A stretch of DNA of 64,000 bases from Opitutia bacterium (GCA_016190985.1 JACPPI010000001.1:1-64000), one strand, 5' to 3'; positions 17,235 to 26,500 are shown, numbered from the stretch's first letter. The notes: generated by a model from the letters alone, not told the origin. A program made the numbers and translations.

Positions 17235-18121
17235 TGGCGGCTCCCGCATGGCGTCACTGGGTCGAGGCGGCGCGTCCCAAGACGCTGCCGGCGGCGGTGA
17301 TCCCGGTGCTGGTCGGCACGGCCCTGGCGGCGGCGCACCGCTCGGCCGACATCGGCAAGGCGGCCGTCTGCCTGCTGTTCGCGCTGCTGGTGCAAGTCGG
17401 CACGAACTTCGCCAACGACTACTTTGATTTCGTCAAGGGCGCCGACACGCCGGGCCGCGTCGGGCCGCGCCGGGCCGTGGCGGCCGGGTTGATCGCGCCG
17501 CCCACGATGCTCGCGGCAACCGGGCTGGTGTTAAGTGCGGCCTTTCTGGTCGGCCTGCTGCTGGTGCGCGAGGGCGGCTGGGGACTGCTGCTGATCGGTG
17601 TCGTGAGCATCGTCTGCGCGCTGGCCTACACCGGCGGACCGTTTCCGCTCGGCTACAACGGGCTGGGCGACGTGTTTGTCTTTGTCTTCTTCGGCCTCGT
17701 GGCGGTGGATGCGACCTTCTACGTGCAGGCGGGCGGACTGGCGCCCGACGCGACCTCGTGCGCGGTGGCCATCGGCTTGCTGGCGGCAAACATCCTCGTC
17801 GCGAACAACTATCGCGACGCCGAGACCGACGCCCGGGCGGGCAAGAAGACCCTGGTGGTGCGCTTCGGCCGGAAGTTCGCGGTCCGGCAATACGCCCTGT
17901 CGCATGCCGTCGCGCTGCTGTGCCCGGCGGCGCTGCTGATTTACGGCTACAAGTGGCCGGTGCTGTTGCCGGTGCTGCTGGCGCCGTGGGCGCTCAGGTT
18001 GGCGCGCCGTCTGGCGCTGTCGCGGGAGCCGGCGGAGCAGATCAAATTGCTCGGCGCCACGGCGGCGTATCTGGCGGCGTTCGGCGGGCTGCTGAGCACG
18101 GGGCTGGTATTGGGCCGCTGA
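17234..18121 (+). CDS. menA: 1,4-dihydroxy-2-naphthoate polyprenyltransferase
   Basis: ARPKTLPAAVIPVLVGTAL, NFANDYFDFVKGADT, NNYRDAETDARAGKKTLVVRFGR (UbiA family, MenA type). Confidence 0.94.
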   Translation: MAAPAWRHWVEAARPKTLPAAVIPVLVGTALAAAHRSADIGKAAVCLLFALLVQVGTNFANDYFDFVKGADTPGRVGPRRAVAAGLIAPPTMLAATGLVLSAAFLVGLLLVREGGWGLLLIGVVSIVCALAYTGGPFPLGYNGLGDVFVFVFFGLVAVDATFYVQAGGLAPDATSCAVAIGLLAANILVANNYRDAETDARAGKKTLVVRFGRKFAVRQYALSHAVALLCPAALLIYGYKWPVLLPVLLAPWALRLARRLALSREPAEQIKLLGATAAYLAAFGGLLSTGLVLGR

Positions 18122-18150
18122 AAGGAGACCTCGCCAGTTGCATCTCTGCT

Positions 18151-18189
18151 CACCGGCTGATGTCAACTATTAGTTGACATCAGCCGGTG
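18151..18189. repeat. 39-bp palindrome CACCGGCTGATGTCAACTATTAGTTGACATCAGCCGGTG
   Basis: Perfect palindrome except for the single central base. Confidence 0.92.
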
Positions 18190-18254
18190 AGCCGCAAGCT
18201 CGCGCGCAACGCGGCCTGCAGGCACGCCACCGACAAAGGCCGGGTGGCGGCGTG

Positions 18255-18365
18255 ATACCAATTACGTTGTGAATTGACACTGTAGGGGCGGACCTTGTGT
18301 CCGCCCGCGAGGGCGTGGACCAGCCACGTCCCTGCAATAGAGCCAAACGGAACCGTAACTGGTAT
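18255..18365. repeat. ATACCAATTACG...CGTAACTGGTAT inverted repeat enclosing a GTAGGGGCGGACCTTGTGTCCGCCC hairpin
   Basis: 12-bp arms with one mismatch at 18255-18266 and 18354-18365; internal hairpin at 18282-18306. Confidence 0.75.
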
Positions 18366-18380
18366 GTCTACCTCAGTCCC

Positions 18381-18403
18381 GCGGGGCTGGTAGCCCCGCC
18401 TCC
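18381..18403 (-). repeat. REP element GCGGGGCTGGTAGCCCCGCCTCC
   Basis: Same GGAGGC head and stem as the REPs at 153, 680, 6048 and 6099, with loop TACCA. Confidence 0.8.
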
Positions 18404-18415
18404 AGAAAGAAAAAC

Positions 18416-18436
18416 GGCGCTCAGCGAGCGCCGTTG
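18416..18436. terminator. Hairpin between convergent menA and trxA (likely trxA terminator)
   Basis: aacggcgct-cagcg-agcgccgtt stem-loop just downstream of trxA. Confidence 0.6.
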
Positions 18437-18459
18437 AGAATGGGGACTGATATTTCGCT

Positions 18460-18783
18460 TCAGATCTTCCCGGCGAGTTTCCCCTTGAGCGAGGCCTTGT
18501 CCATCATGCCGACGAACTGGTCGACCTTCTGGCCGTCCTTGAACAGCAGCATGGTCGGGATGGCGCGGACGCCGAACTCGGCGGCGAGGTCGCCGTTGTC
18601 GTCCACGTTGACCTTGGCGATCTTCAGCTTGCCGGCGAGCTCGGTCGCCAGCTCGTCGAGGATCGGGGCGATGGCCTTGCAGGGGCCGCACCACGGGGCC
18701 CAGAAATCCACGAGGGTGGGCGTGGCGCCGGCGACGGCGGCTTTGAAAGTGGCGGTGTCAAGGTGGGCGATTTTGTCGGACAT
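18460..18783 (-). CDS. trxA: Thioredoxin
   Basis: LVDFWAPWCGPCKAIAPILDELA, active site WCGPC; FGVRAIPTMLLFKDGQ. Confidence 0.97.
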   Translation of the reverse strand: MSDKIAHLDTATFKAAVAGATPTLVDFWAPWCGPCKAIAPILDELATELAGKLKIAKVNVDDNGDLAAEFGVRAIPTMLLFKDGQKVDQFVGMMDKASLKGKLAGKI

Positions 18784-18842
18784 GGGCGGGAGTAAAGTTG
18801 ACGCGCGGGAAAAGGCAAGTCGGGGGGAGGGCGCTGGCTTGG

Positions 18843-18895
18843 GGTAGGGCGCACCGGCCCGGTGCGCAGCGGCGGAGCGGGCCGCTCCGCCCTAC
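18843..18895. repeat. GTAGGGCG...CGCCCTAC palindromic element
   Basis: Terminal arms gtagggcg / cgccctac with internal hairpins; related ends at 1289-1342. Confidence 0.75.
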
Positions 18896-18896
18896 T

Positions 18897-19151
18897 TCAC
18901 CGCGGCGTGGACCGGTGGATGATCTCGGCCAGCTCCTGGGGCTCGACGGCCTGGAGCGGCTTGCCACGGGTCTTCAGCTCCTCGAAGGTCTTGATGACGG
19001 TCTCGGTCATCTTGGTGTGGGTCTCATCCGAGCCGCCGACGATGGTGAACTGCTCGGCCGAGGTCAGGCGCTTGTGGCCGTCCTCGTTGTCGAGGCCGAG
19101 GCCCAGGAGGTGGGCGGATTTAGCTTTGCGGCGACGGGTGGCTTTCTTCAT
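18897..19151 (-). CDS. Small hypothetical protein
   Basis: 84-aa basic-N-terminal ORF overlapping scpA 3' end. Confidence 0.6.
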   Translation of the reverse strand: MKKATRRRKAKSAHLLGLGLDNEDGHKRLTSAEQFTIVGGSDETHTKMTETVIKTFEELKTRGKPLQAVEPQELAEIIHRSTPR

Positions 19152-19929
19152 CTGAGAATGTCACCGTGGCCGGGTCGGCGGGAGTTTCAAGCGGGTTTTC
19201 CTCCACGGCGGTGCAGAGGATGTCGGTGAAGGCCTCGGTCTGCTCCAGTTGCAGCTTTTTCAGGCGCGTCAGCTCCAGCACGGCGAGGAAGGTGGCCACC
19301 AGGCGGCGGAGCGAGATCTTGCCGGGGAAGAGGGTGGAGAACACGAAGGACTTCTCGGTCTTGATCCGGTCGAGGATGTATTCCATCTGGTCCGCGACCG
19401 TCACCTGCTCGGCGTGGATCTCGCCGACGACGAGCTTCTCGGCCAGGCGGCGGAGGACGAGGTTGAAGGAATTCCAGAGGTCGATCCGGTCCACGTGCTT
19501 CAGCGGCCGCTCGGAGGCGGGGGCGAAGGCCGAGGCGGAGCGGCCGAACTGACTCTGGGCGTCGAGCGACATCTGGCCGAGCTGGCCGGCGGCCTCCTTG
19601 AATTTCTTGTATTGGAGGAGCTGGTGGACGAGCTCCCAGCGCGGGTCGAGGTCGTCCTCCTCGGTGTTGGGATCAATGGCCTGCTGGTGCTTGGGCAGGA
19701 GCATGCGGCTTTTGATCTCCATGAGCGTCGCCGCCATGACGAAGAACTCGCCCGCCACCTCGACCTGAAGCTCCTTCAGGGTGTAGATGACCTCGAGGTA
19801 TTGCTTCGTGACCGTGGAGATCGGGATGTCGTAGATGTCCAGCTCGCTTTTCCGGATCAGGAACAGGAGCAGGTCCAGCGGCCCCTCAAAGACGGGCAGT
19901 TTGATGCGATAATCGGCTTCGGCAACCAC
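19120..19929 (-). CDS. scpA: Segregation and condensation protein A
   Basis: YRIKLPVFEGPLDLLLFLIRKSELDIYDIPISTVTKQYLEVI, EFFVMAATLMEIKSRMLLP. Confidence 0.96.
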   Translation of the reverse strand: MVAEADYRIKLPVFEGPLDLLLFLIRKSELDIYDIPISTVTKQYLEVIYTLKELQVEVAGEFFVMAATLMEIKSRMLLPKHQQAIDPNTEEDDLDPRWELVHQLLQYKKFKEAAGQLGQMSLDAQSQFGRSASAFAPASERPLKHVDRIDLWNSFNLVLRRLAEKLVVGEIHAEQVTVADQMEYILDRIKTEKSFVFSTLFPGKISLRRLVATFLAVLELTRLKKLQLEQTEAFTDILCTAVEENPLETPADPATVTFSDEESHPSPQS

Positions 19930-20036
19930 GCGGCCAGTCGAGGGCCGCGCCGGGCGGCGTGCAACCGGAAAAACAAGTCACTCCCGTCTGCCCGAAGGCC
20001 TTCCGTAGGCTCTTCTCTTTTGACGAACGATTGTGA

Positions 20037-20393
20037 TCAGACACGATGGGGTGCAGCCCCGCCGTTGTCTGTAGCACGCTGGATCGCCCTTCGTTTGACC
20101 GCTGCATTCTCAAGGCGGAGAATATCCCCACGCCCTGACACAACAATCTCCTCTGTGCCGCTCAACTTCCAACGCATGCTGTAGTCGGCATAAGGGAAAG
20201 CCAAGAAATAGTATGCAACCACCGGCTGCGACGAACTAATCTTCGGAATTTCGTCAGGGCTCAAGGAGCCACTCGCAACCACTGCACTTCTCGCCAGGGA
20301 AACGATCTGGCTTTCTTCCTGTGCCGTCAGGTGGCTGGACATTGACTGGCAGCCAGCCAGCGCCAAGAGAGAAATAAGGATGAGATTCTTCAT
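20037..20393 (-). CDS. Hypothetical lipoprotein
   Basis: Signal peptide with lipobox LALAGC. Confidence 0.6.
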   Translation of the reverse strand: MKNLILISLLALAGCQSMSSHLTAQEESQIVSLARSAVVASGSLSPDEIPKISSSQPVVAYYFLAFPYADYSMRWKLSGTEEIVVSGRGDILRLENAAVKRRAIQRATDNGGAAPHRV

Positions 20394-20559
20394 CTTCCGA
20401 CGATCAGTATGCTCACTTCAACTGAGTTGAGCTTTGCAGGGTGGCTCTCACGCGCGGAGTTGAGCAGATAAAGCCTTGGAAATCAAACTCTGCGTCCTCC
20501 GGGTTGAGTTCTCTGACAGGTGAAATTCACCTCGGAAAAAGTTCAGACCAATTGTCCCT

Positions 20560-21894
20560 TCAGCTCTTGCGGAGAAGAGCCACGTAGAATCCGTCAGTGT
20601 TATGTGTGCCCGGCAACAGCGTGGTGCCGAGGCCGTCGAAGGTGCCGCCGTGGTTTTTGGCCGGAGGCTCGGCTTTGAAATGAGAGTGGGCTGCGAGGAA
20701 CGCGGCAACGACGTCGTGGTTCTCGTGATGACTGAGGGAGCAGGTGGCGTAGATGAGGAGTCCGCCGGGTTTCACGCGCGGGGCGTTGACGGTGAGGATT
20801 TCAAGCTGGGTTTTGGCGAAGGCGGCGATGGTCTCGGGCTGCACATACCACTTGAGGTGGGGCTGGCGGCGCCAGGTGCCGGAGCCGGAGCAGGGGGCGT
20901 CCACAAGCACGCCGTCGTAGACTGCCGCGCCAATGTTCGTATTACGAACATTGCCCGTAGGGCTCTGCGCGGCGGACATTGGGTGAATGTTCGTAATACG
21001 AACATTGTCCAGGCGCGCGCGCTGCGCGCGGTCGCGGAGTTCCTCGAGGATTTCGGGACGGATGTCGGCGGCGTCGACGTGGCCCGAAGAGCCGAGCAGA
21101 CGGGCGAGCTGGAGCGTTTTTCCCCCGGCGCCGGCGCAGGCGTCGAGCCAGCGGCCGGTGAGCGGCAGCGGGGCATGGGCGAGGAGCATCTGCGAGCCGA
21201 GGTCCTGGATCTCGACAAAGCCGCGGCGGTAGGCGTCGGATGTGGCGACCTCGGCGTTGGGCGGCAGGCACACGGCGTCGGGGAAATCGGCGGGAATGGT
21301 GAAGGCCCAGTTTCTCGCGCGGAATTCGTCGAGGACGAGGTTGCGGTCGTTGCATTGGATACGGACCCAGACGTTGGCGCGGCTGTTGAGGGCGTCGAGA
21401 TGGGGGGAGGCGAAGACGGCGGGGCAGTGGGAGCGGAACCACTCCGGCAGCAAAGCTGCCGGGGAAAAGCTGAAAGCTGCGCCGTTGCTGGCTGCTGCCA
21501 GCCCGGTGTTTGTCCCAGCCGCCGCCGGGCAAAAAAACCGAGAAATTAGAAATGCAGACTTGGCGGCGAGGGAATCGGGGACTGCCGGCCAGTCGCCGCA
21601 GTGGGCGGCGCGGTAGGAAGAGGTGGGCTTCGACTCCGGCGCGAGCCAGGCAGTGATCTTCGCCGCGAGAGCCGCATCTGCATCAAGCAACCCGTCAATC
21701 CAAGGGAGGAAGCGCAGGTAGGTGTAGACGAGTTCGCGGTAGAGCTTGCGGTCGCGGGAGCCGAGGGCGCGGTGGCGGGCGAAGATCTCCTTGATGCGGC
21801 GGGGCAGGGAGCTGTCGCGGCGGACGTGCGGGCGCAGCTCGGCCAGGAACGCGAGGAACAGGCGCTGCTGGTTGGCGGCGATGTTGGGGTTCAT
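20560..21894 (-). CDS. rsmB: RsmB-like 16S rRNA m5C methyltransferase carrying an in-frame palindromic insertion
   Basis: ACAGAGGKTLQLARLL, LVDAPCSGSGTWRR, YATCSLSHHENHDVV; NusB-like N-terminus. Confidence 0.9.
   Translation of the reverse strand: MNPNIAANQQRLFLAFLAELRPHVRRDSSLPRRIKEIFARHRALGSRDRKLYRELVYTYLRFLPWIDGLLDADAALAAKITAWLAPESKPTSSYRAAHCGDWPAVPDSLAAKSAFLISRFFCPAAAGTNTGLAAASNGAAFSFSPAALLPEWFRSHCPAVFASPHLDALNSRANVWVRIQCNDRNLVLDEFRARNWAFTIPADFPDAVCLPPNAEVATSDAYRRGFVEIQDLGSQMLLAHAPLPLTGRWLDACAGAGGKTLQLARLLGSSGHVDAADIRPEILEELRDRAQRARLDNVRITNIHPMSAAQSPTGNVRNTNIGAAVYDGVLVDAPCSGSGTWRRQPHLKWYVQPETIAAFAKTQLEILTVNAPRVKPGGLLIYATCSLSHHENHDVVAAFLAAHSHFKAEPPAKNHGGTFDGLGTTLLPGTHNTDGFYVALLRKS
20932..21006. 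repeat. Palindromic insertion inside rsmB: two inverted copies of AATGTTCGTATTACGAACATT
   Basis: 21-bp odd palindromes at 20932-20952 and 20986-21006 that are reverse complements of each other. Confidence 0.9.
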
Positions 21895-21945
21895 GGAAAA
21901 GGATTGGCCACGGATGAGCACGGATGGAGAAGCAGAGAAGACAGG

Positions 21946-22059
21946 TTGGCCACAAAAAGTCACAATAATCGTTTGCCGGATGATGCTCCCAAGGCGCCAT
22001 AGGCGCGCGGAGGATTTTCGGCAGCGAGGAAGAGTCTTTTTGTGACTCTTCGTGGCCAA
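21946..22059. repeat. Inverted repeat TTGGCCACAAAAAGTCACAA ... TTGTGACTCTTCGTGGCCAA between lptD and rsmB
   Basis: 20-bp arms with 18 matching positions. Confidence 0.7.
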
Positions 22060-22063
22060 AAAA

Positions 22064-24145
22064 TCAGAACTTCAGCAACTGGACCTCGAGGTTGAGGGCG
22101 AAGGAGCTTTCGCGGCGGGGGCCGTTGAACCAGGAGACCTCATACTTGACCGCCCAGGTCTGGCCGAGGCGCTGCCAGACGCCGTAGCTCTGCTCGTTGA
22201 AGCGGTTGTTGCGGGCGTCGTAGCGCCAGAGGGCGGTGACATCAAAGGCCTCGTTGAGGCGCTGGCGGTATTCGAGCAAATATTCCTGATAGTTGTTTTT
22301 CAGGAAATGGGTGGCGAGGCGGGCCGACCACCATTCCTGGTCGACGATCTCGATCGCGGTGTTCAGCTCCTGCTGGGTGAGCGCGCGCGGGTCGAGCCGG
22401 TGGAAGATTTTCAACTTCAACCACGGCGCGGGGTTGACGGCCAGCTCGGTGTAGAGGTCGGAAAGGCGCCGGCGGCCGGGGGCGTCGCCGAAGCGGTAGT
22501 CGGCGGCGAAGTTGAGCGAGGCGAGGTTGCGCGAGCCGTAGCCGGCGGCGCGGGTCTGGAGCGTGTTGGCGAGCGAGAGGCGCAGGGTGTTGAGGGCGGC
22601 GAGGTCGTCGAGGTTGCGCGAGTCGCCGAGGGAGAGCGGCTGGAGGTAGGTGGAGAAGGCGCGGCGGTCGATGGGCGGGATGTAGGCGCGGCCGTTGGCG
22701 GCCTTGGGGGCGTAGCGGTAGGAGAGCTTGGGCTCGACGAGGTGGCGCAGGCCGTCGATCTCCCAGACGGGGTTCTTGTAGCCGAAGGTGCCGCTGGCGA
22801 GCAGGCGGGCGTCGAAGCCGATTTCCCCGAGCGTGCGGGTGTAGTTGTTTTTGCCGCCGCGCGCGTCGGTGTAGTGCGTCACCCGGCCGCCGGCGACGGG
22901 GGTGAAGGTGAGCCAGGGGGTCGGGGCGATGGGGCGCTCGAGGCCGTAGTAGGCGTCGAGGCGGTTGGTGCGGAGCTTCGGGTCCGGGCCGAAGGCATCA
23001 GCCTGCAGCACGGCGGCGCTGGCGTAGCCGCGTTGCCAGACGCCGAGGCCGAGGCTGGCAGGCAGCAGGTCGAGGCGCAGCTCGGGCAGACGCTCCGGCA
23101 GGCGTTCCCAGGCATTGGGGCGGGGGCGGGCGAAGGCGCTGAGCGTCCAGTTGTCGCCGGCATAGGCGGCCTCCAGGAAGGAGTCGGGCTGCTGCACGCG
23201 GGCGAACTCCCGGCGGCGGAAGTCGCGCAGCACCTCGGAGTCGCTCCAGTAGTTGAACTGTGCGTCGAGGGTGAAACGGTCGCCGGCGCGCTGGCGGTGC
23301 TGCCAGGTGAAATAGGAACGGTCGCGCGGGACGGCGCGGCCGAGGACATCGGTTTTGCGGTTGCCGCTGTCGCGGATGTAGCCCGAGCGGAAGAAGCCAT
23401 TGATGTCGCTCTTGGCGGAGCCGTAGGTCCCCGACGGCCCGATCATGACGCCGCGGGAGGAGTAGAGCCCGGCGTCGGCCCCGAGCTGGACGCCGGGAGC
23501 GACCGGCAGGTGGAGGCCGAGCTCGGCCAAGACGCCGAGGTTGCCGCGATAACCGAGGCTGGCGCTGATGTAGGAAACAAAGTCGACGTCGAGCGCCTGC
23601 TCGAAGTGCGGGAGCGAGATGAAATGTCCGCCGAGCAGCCCGAGGGCGAGGCCCTCGGCGCGGACGATCCGGCCGCGGGCGTAGGTGAGATGCTTCGCCT
23701 TGAGCGAGGGCGTGTAGGCGGCGTTCTCGCGGAAAAAGACGGTGGCGTTGGTGAAGACCAGCTCGTCGGGCGTGCCGGTGACGGTGTCGCCGGAGATGTA
23801 GATGGGAGACTCGCCGACGCGGAGATGGCGGACGTTGAGCGCACGGGTGGTGAGGTTGTAGGCGCCCTCGTCGGCCACGAGCCGGCGGCGGCCGGAGGTG
23901 AGGACGAAGCGGCCGGTGGCCGTGGCGAGGCCGGTGGCCGAGTTGTAGCGGATGGTGTCGGCCGTGAGGACGGTGTCGCCGTTGACCAGGCGGGCGTGGC
24001 CGGTGAGTTTGGTTTCCTTGGTGGTGTCGTCGTAGACCGTCCTGTCCCCGGTGACCTGCAACTGCGCCGGCTGGGCGCGCGCCGGCCCGGCGAGCAGGCA
24101 CAGGGCGCCGAGCAAGGCGGGCAGAAGGCGGCGGGCAGAAGGCAT
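22064..24145 (-). CDS. lptD: LPS-assembly protein LptD (OstA-like, organic solvent tolerance family)
   Basis: Signal peptide; DDTTKETKLTGHARLVNGDTVLTADTIRYNSATGLATATG, long beta-barrel C-terminus. Confidence 0.85.
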   Translation of the reverse strand: MPSARRLLPALLGALCLLAGPARAQPAQLQVTGDRTVYDDTTKETKLTGHARLVNGDTVLTADTIRYNSATGLATATGRFVLTSGRRRLVADEGAYNLTTRALNVRHLRVGESPIYISGDTVTGTPDELVFTNATVFFRENAAYTPSLKAKHLTYARGRIVRAEGLALGLLGGHFISLPHFEQALDVDFVSYISASLGYRGNLGVLAELGLHLPVAPGVQLGADAGLYSSRGVMIGPSGTYGSAKSDINGFFRSGYIRDSGNRKTDVLGRAVPRDRSYFTWQHRQRAGDRFTLDAQFNYWSDSEVLRDFRRREFARVQQPDSFLEAAYAGDNWTLSAFARPRPNAWERLPERLPELRLDLLPASLGLGVWQRGYASAAVLQADAFGPDPKLRTNRLDAYYGLERPIAPTPWLTFTPVAGGRVTHYTDARGGKNNYTRTLGEIGFDARLLASGTFGYKNPVWEIDGLRHLVEPKLSYRYAPKAANGRAYIPPIDRRAFSTYLQPLSLGDSRNLDDLAALNTLRLSLANTLQTRAAGYGSRNLASLNFAADYRFGDAPGRRRLSDLYTELAVNPAPWLKLKIFHRLDPRALTQQELNTAIEIVDQEWWSARLATHFLKNNYQEYLLEYRQRLNEAFDVTALWRYDARNNRFNEQSYGVWQRLGQTWAVKYEVSWFNGPRRESSFALNLEVQLLKF

Positions 24146-24274
24146 GGTGCTGAAGTGGCGGGCGGAGCGGGCGGGCGCAAACAGATTTCCCCGTGTCTAC
24201 CCGCCAGCGGAGGTGTTGTTCCGTGTTGTTTCAGCTAGACCCCGGGGTGGAGCGCGGCAGTGTAGGCGCAACCT

Positions 24275-26491
24275 GTGATCATCCCGGCCAAAGAACTGAG
24301 CGCGTTTCTGGGCAACCACCAGGCCGACCCGCATGGCTGGCTCGGGATGCACCCGTTGAAGCACGGCGGCAAGACCGGGGTGGTGGTGCGGGCGTTCGTG
24401 CGGTCGGCGGTCCACTGCGCGGTGGTGGAGCTGGACGCGTCCGGCGCACCGACCCACCCGATGAAGCTGATCGCGCCGGAGGGATTTTTCGAGCTGTTCC
24501 TGCCGGGCAAGGAGGTCTTCCGGTATCAACTGCGCTACGAGACCTCGTGGGGCGACATCCACCAGGTGCACAACGCCTATTCGTTCCTGCCGTCGCTGTC
24601 GGAGCAGGATCTCTACCTTTTCAACGAGGGCAACGAGCACCGCATCTACGAGAAACTCGGCGCGCACGAGCGGCTGATGGGCGACGTGCCCGGCGTGGCC
24701 TTCGCGGTGTGGGCGCCGGCGGCCTCGCGCGTCTCGGTGGTGGGCAATTTCAACGCCTGGGACGCGCGCTACCACCCGATGCGGCCGCTCGGGGCCTCGG
24801 GCGTGTGGGAGCTGTTCGTGCCCGGGGTGGGCGAGGGCGAACTCTACAAGTTCGCCCTCTGGGACCAGCACGGCCAGATGCGGCTGAAGACCGACCCCTA
24901 CGGCACGTATTTCGAGGCGCCGCCGAACAACGCCGCCATCGTCTGCGACACGGCCCGCCATCAGTGGGGCGACGCCCAGTGGATGGCGCAGCGCGCGGCG
25001 CAGGCCGGCCAGCTGGACCGGCCGCTGTCGATCTACGAGCTGCACCTCGGCTCGTGGAAACGCCACCTGGCCGAGGCGAACCGGCCCTACACCTACCGCG
25101 AGCTGGCGCCGCTGCTGGCGGACTACGTGTGCGACATGGGCTTCACGCACATCGAGGTGCTGCCCGTGAGCGAGTTCCCCTTCACCGGCTCGTGGGGCTA
25201 CCAGGTGACGGGCTTTTTCGCGCCGACGCACCGCTGGGGCACGCCGGAGGATTTCCAGTTTTTCGTCGACCACCTGCACCAGCGCGGCATCGGCGTCATC
25301 GTGGACTGGGTGCCGGCGCATTTCCCGCGCGACGCCTTCGCGCTGGCCCAGTTCGACGGCTCGCACCTCTACGAGCACGCCGACCCGCGCCTCGGCGCGC
25401 ACATGGACTGGGGCACGCTGATCTTCAACTATGGCCGGCACGAGGTGCGGTGCTTCCTGATCGCCAGCGCGCTGTCCTGGATGGAGCGCTACCACATCGA
25501 CGGCCTGCGGGTGGACGCGGTCGCCTCGATGCTCTACCTCGACTATTCCCGCAAGGCCGGCGAGTGGGTGCCCAACCGGCACGGCGGGCGCGAGAACCTC
25601 GAGGCCATCGCCTTCCTGCGCCAGGTGAACGACCTGGTGCACCGCTACCACCCCGGGGCGCTGATGATCGCCGAGGAGTCCACGGCGTTCCCGCTGGTCA
25701 GCCGGCCGACGCGGGACGGCGGGCTCGGCTTCGACTACAAGTGGAACATGGGCATGATGCACGACACGCTGGCCTATTTCCAAAAGGATCCGCTCCACCG
25801 CAAGTGGATGCACGACAAGCTGACCTTCGGGATGGTCTACCAGTATTCGGAGAACTTCGTCTCGGTCTACTCGCACGACGAGGTCGTGCACCTGAAGGCC
25901 TCGATGCTCGGCAAGATGGCGGCGGGCGGCATCGCCGAGAAGGCGGCCAACCTCCGCGCGCTCTACGGCTACATCTGGATGTATCCGGGGAAAAAGCTGC
26001 TCTTCATGGGCGGCGAGTTCGGCCAGCGCGGCGAGTGGAACCACGACGGGAGCCTCGACTGGCCGCTGTTGCAGCAGCCGGAGCACGAGGGCCTCCGCGT
26101 GCTGGTGCGCGACCTGAACCGGCTCTACACCGGCGACCCCGTGCTGAGCGCCAATGATTTCCGGCCCGGCGCATTCCGCTGGGTGAACTGCCACGACGGC
26201 GACCACAGCGTCATCAGCTTCCTGCGGATGGACGAGGCGCAGAGGAAAACCTACCTCGTGGTCGGCAATTTCACGCCGCTGACGCGGACGCGCTACGCCG
26301 TCGGCGTGCCGTTCGCGGGCCAATGGAAGGAAGTGCTGAACACGAATTCCGCCTACTACGGCGGCACGGGGTTCGGCAACCACGGCGGGAAAAAGGCCAC
26401 GACGGCGCCGGCGGACGGCTACGAGCACTCGCTCAACCTGACGCTGCCCGGCCTGTCCACGCTGGTGTTTCAGTGGACGGCGAAGAAGTAG
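24275..26491 (+). CDS. glgB: 1,4-alpha-glucan branching enzyme
   Basis: CBM48 FAVWAPAASRVSVVGNFNAWD; SWGYQVTGFFAPTHRWGTPEDFQFFVDHLH; DGLRVDAVASMLYLDYSR; FMGGEFGQRGEWN. Confidence 0.97.
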   Translation: MIIPAKELSAFLGNHQADPHGWLGMHPLKHGGKTGVVVRAFVRSAVHCAVVELDASGAPTHPMKLIAPEGFFELFLPGKEVFRYQLRYETSWGDIHQVHNAYSFLPSLSEQDLYLFNEGNEHRIYEKLGAHERLMGDVPGVAFAVWAPAASRVSVVGNFNAWDARYHPMRPLGASGVWELFVPGVGEGELYKFALWDQHGQMRLKTDPYGTYFEAPPNNAAIVCDTARHQWGDAQWMAQRAAQAGQLDRPLSIYELHLGSWKRHLAEANRPYTYRELAPLLADYVCDMGFTHIEVLPVSEFPFTGSWGYQVTGFFAPTHRWGTPEDFQFFVDHLHQRGIGVIVDWVPAHFPRDAFALAQFDGSHLYEHADPRLGAHMDWGTLIFNYGRHEVRCFLIASALSWMERYHIDGLRVDAVASMLYLDYSRKAGEWVPNRHGGRENLEAIAFLRQVNDLVHRYHPGALMIAEESTAFPLVSRPTRDGGLGFDYKWNMGMMHDTLAYFQKDPLHRKWMHDKLTFGMVYQYSENFVSVYSHDEVVHLKASMLGKMAAGGIAEKAANLRALYGYIWMYPGKKLLFMGGEFGQRGEWNHDGSLDWPLLQQPEHEGLRVLVRDLNRLYTGDPVLSANDFRPGAFRWVNCHDGDHSVISFLRMDEAQRKTYLVVGNFTPLTRTRYAVGVPFAGQWKEVLNTNSAYYGGTGFGNHGGKKATTAPADGYEHSLNLTLPGLSTLVFQWTAKK

Positions 26492-26500
26492 GGGCTACTG

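Noticed and set aside
22052-24238. 728-aa plus-strand ORF opposite lptD
   Set aside because: Low-complexity antisense shadow ORF; the opposite strand has LptD signal peptide and motifs.
24197-26428. 743-aa minus-strand ORF opposite glgB
   Set aside because: Shadow ORF; GlgB on the plus strand has clear catalytic motifs.
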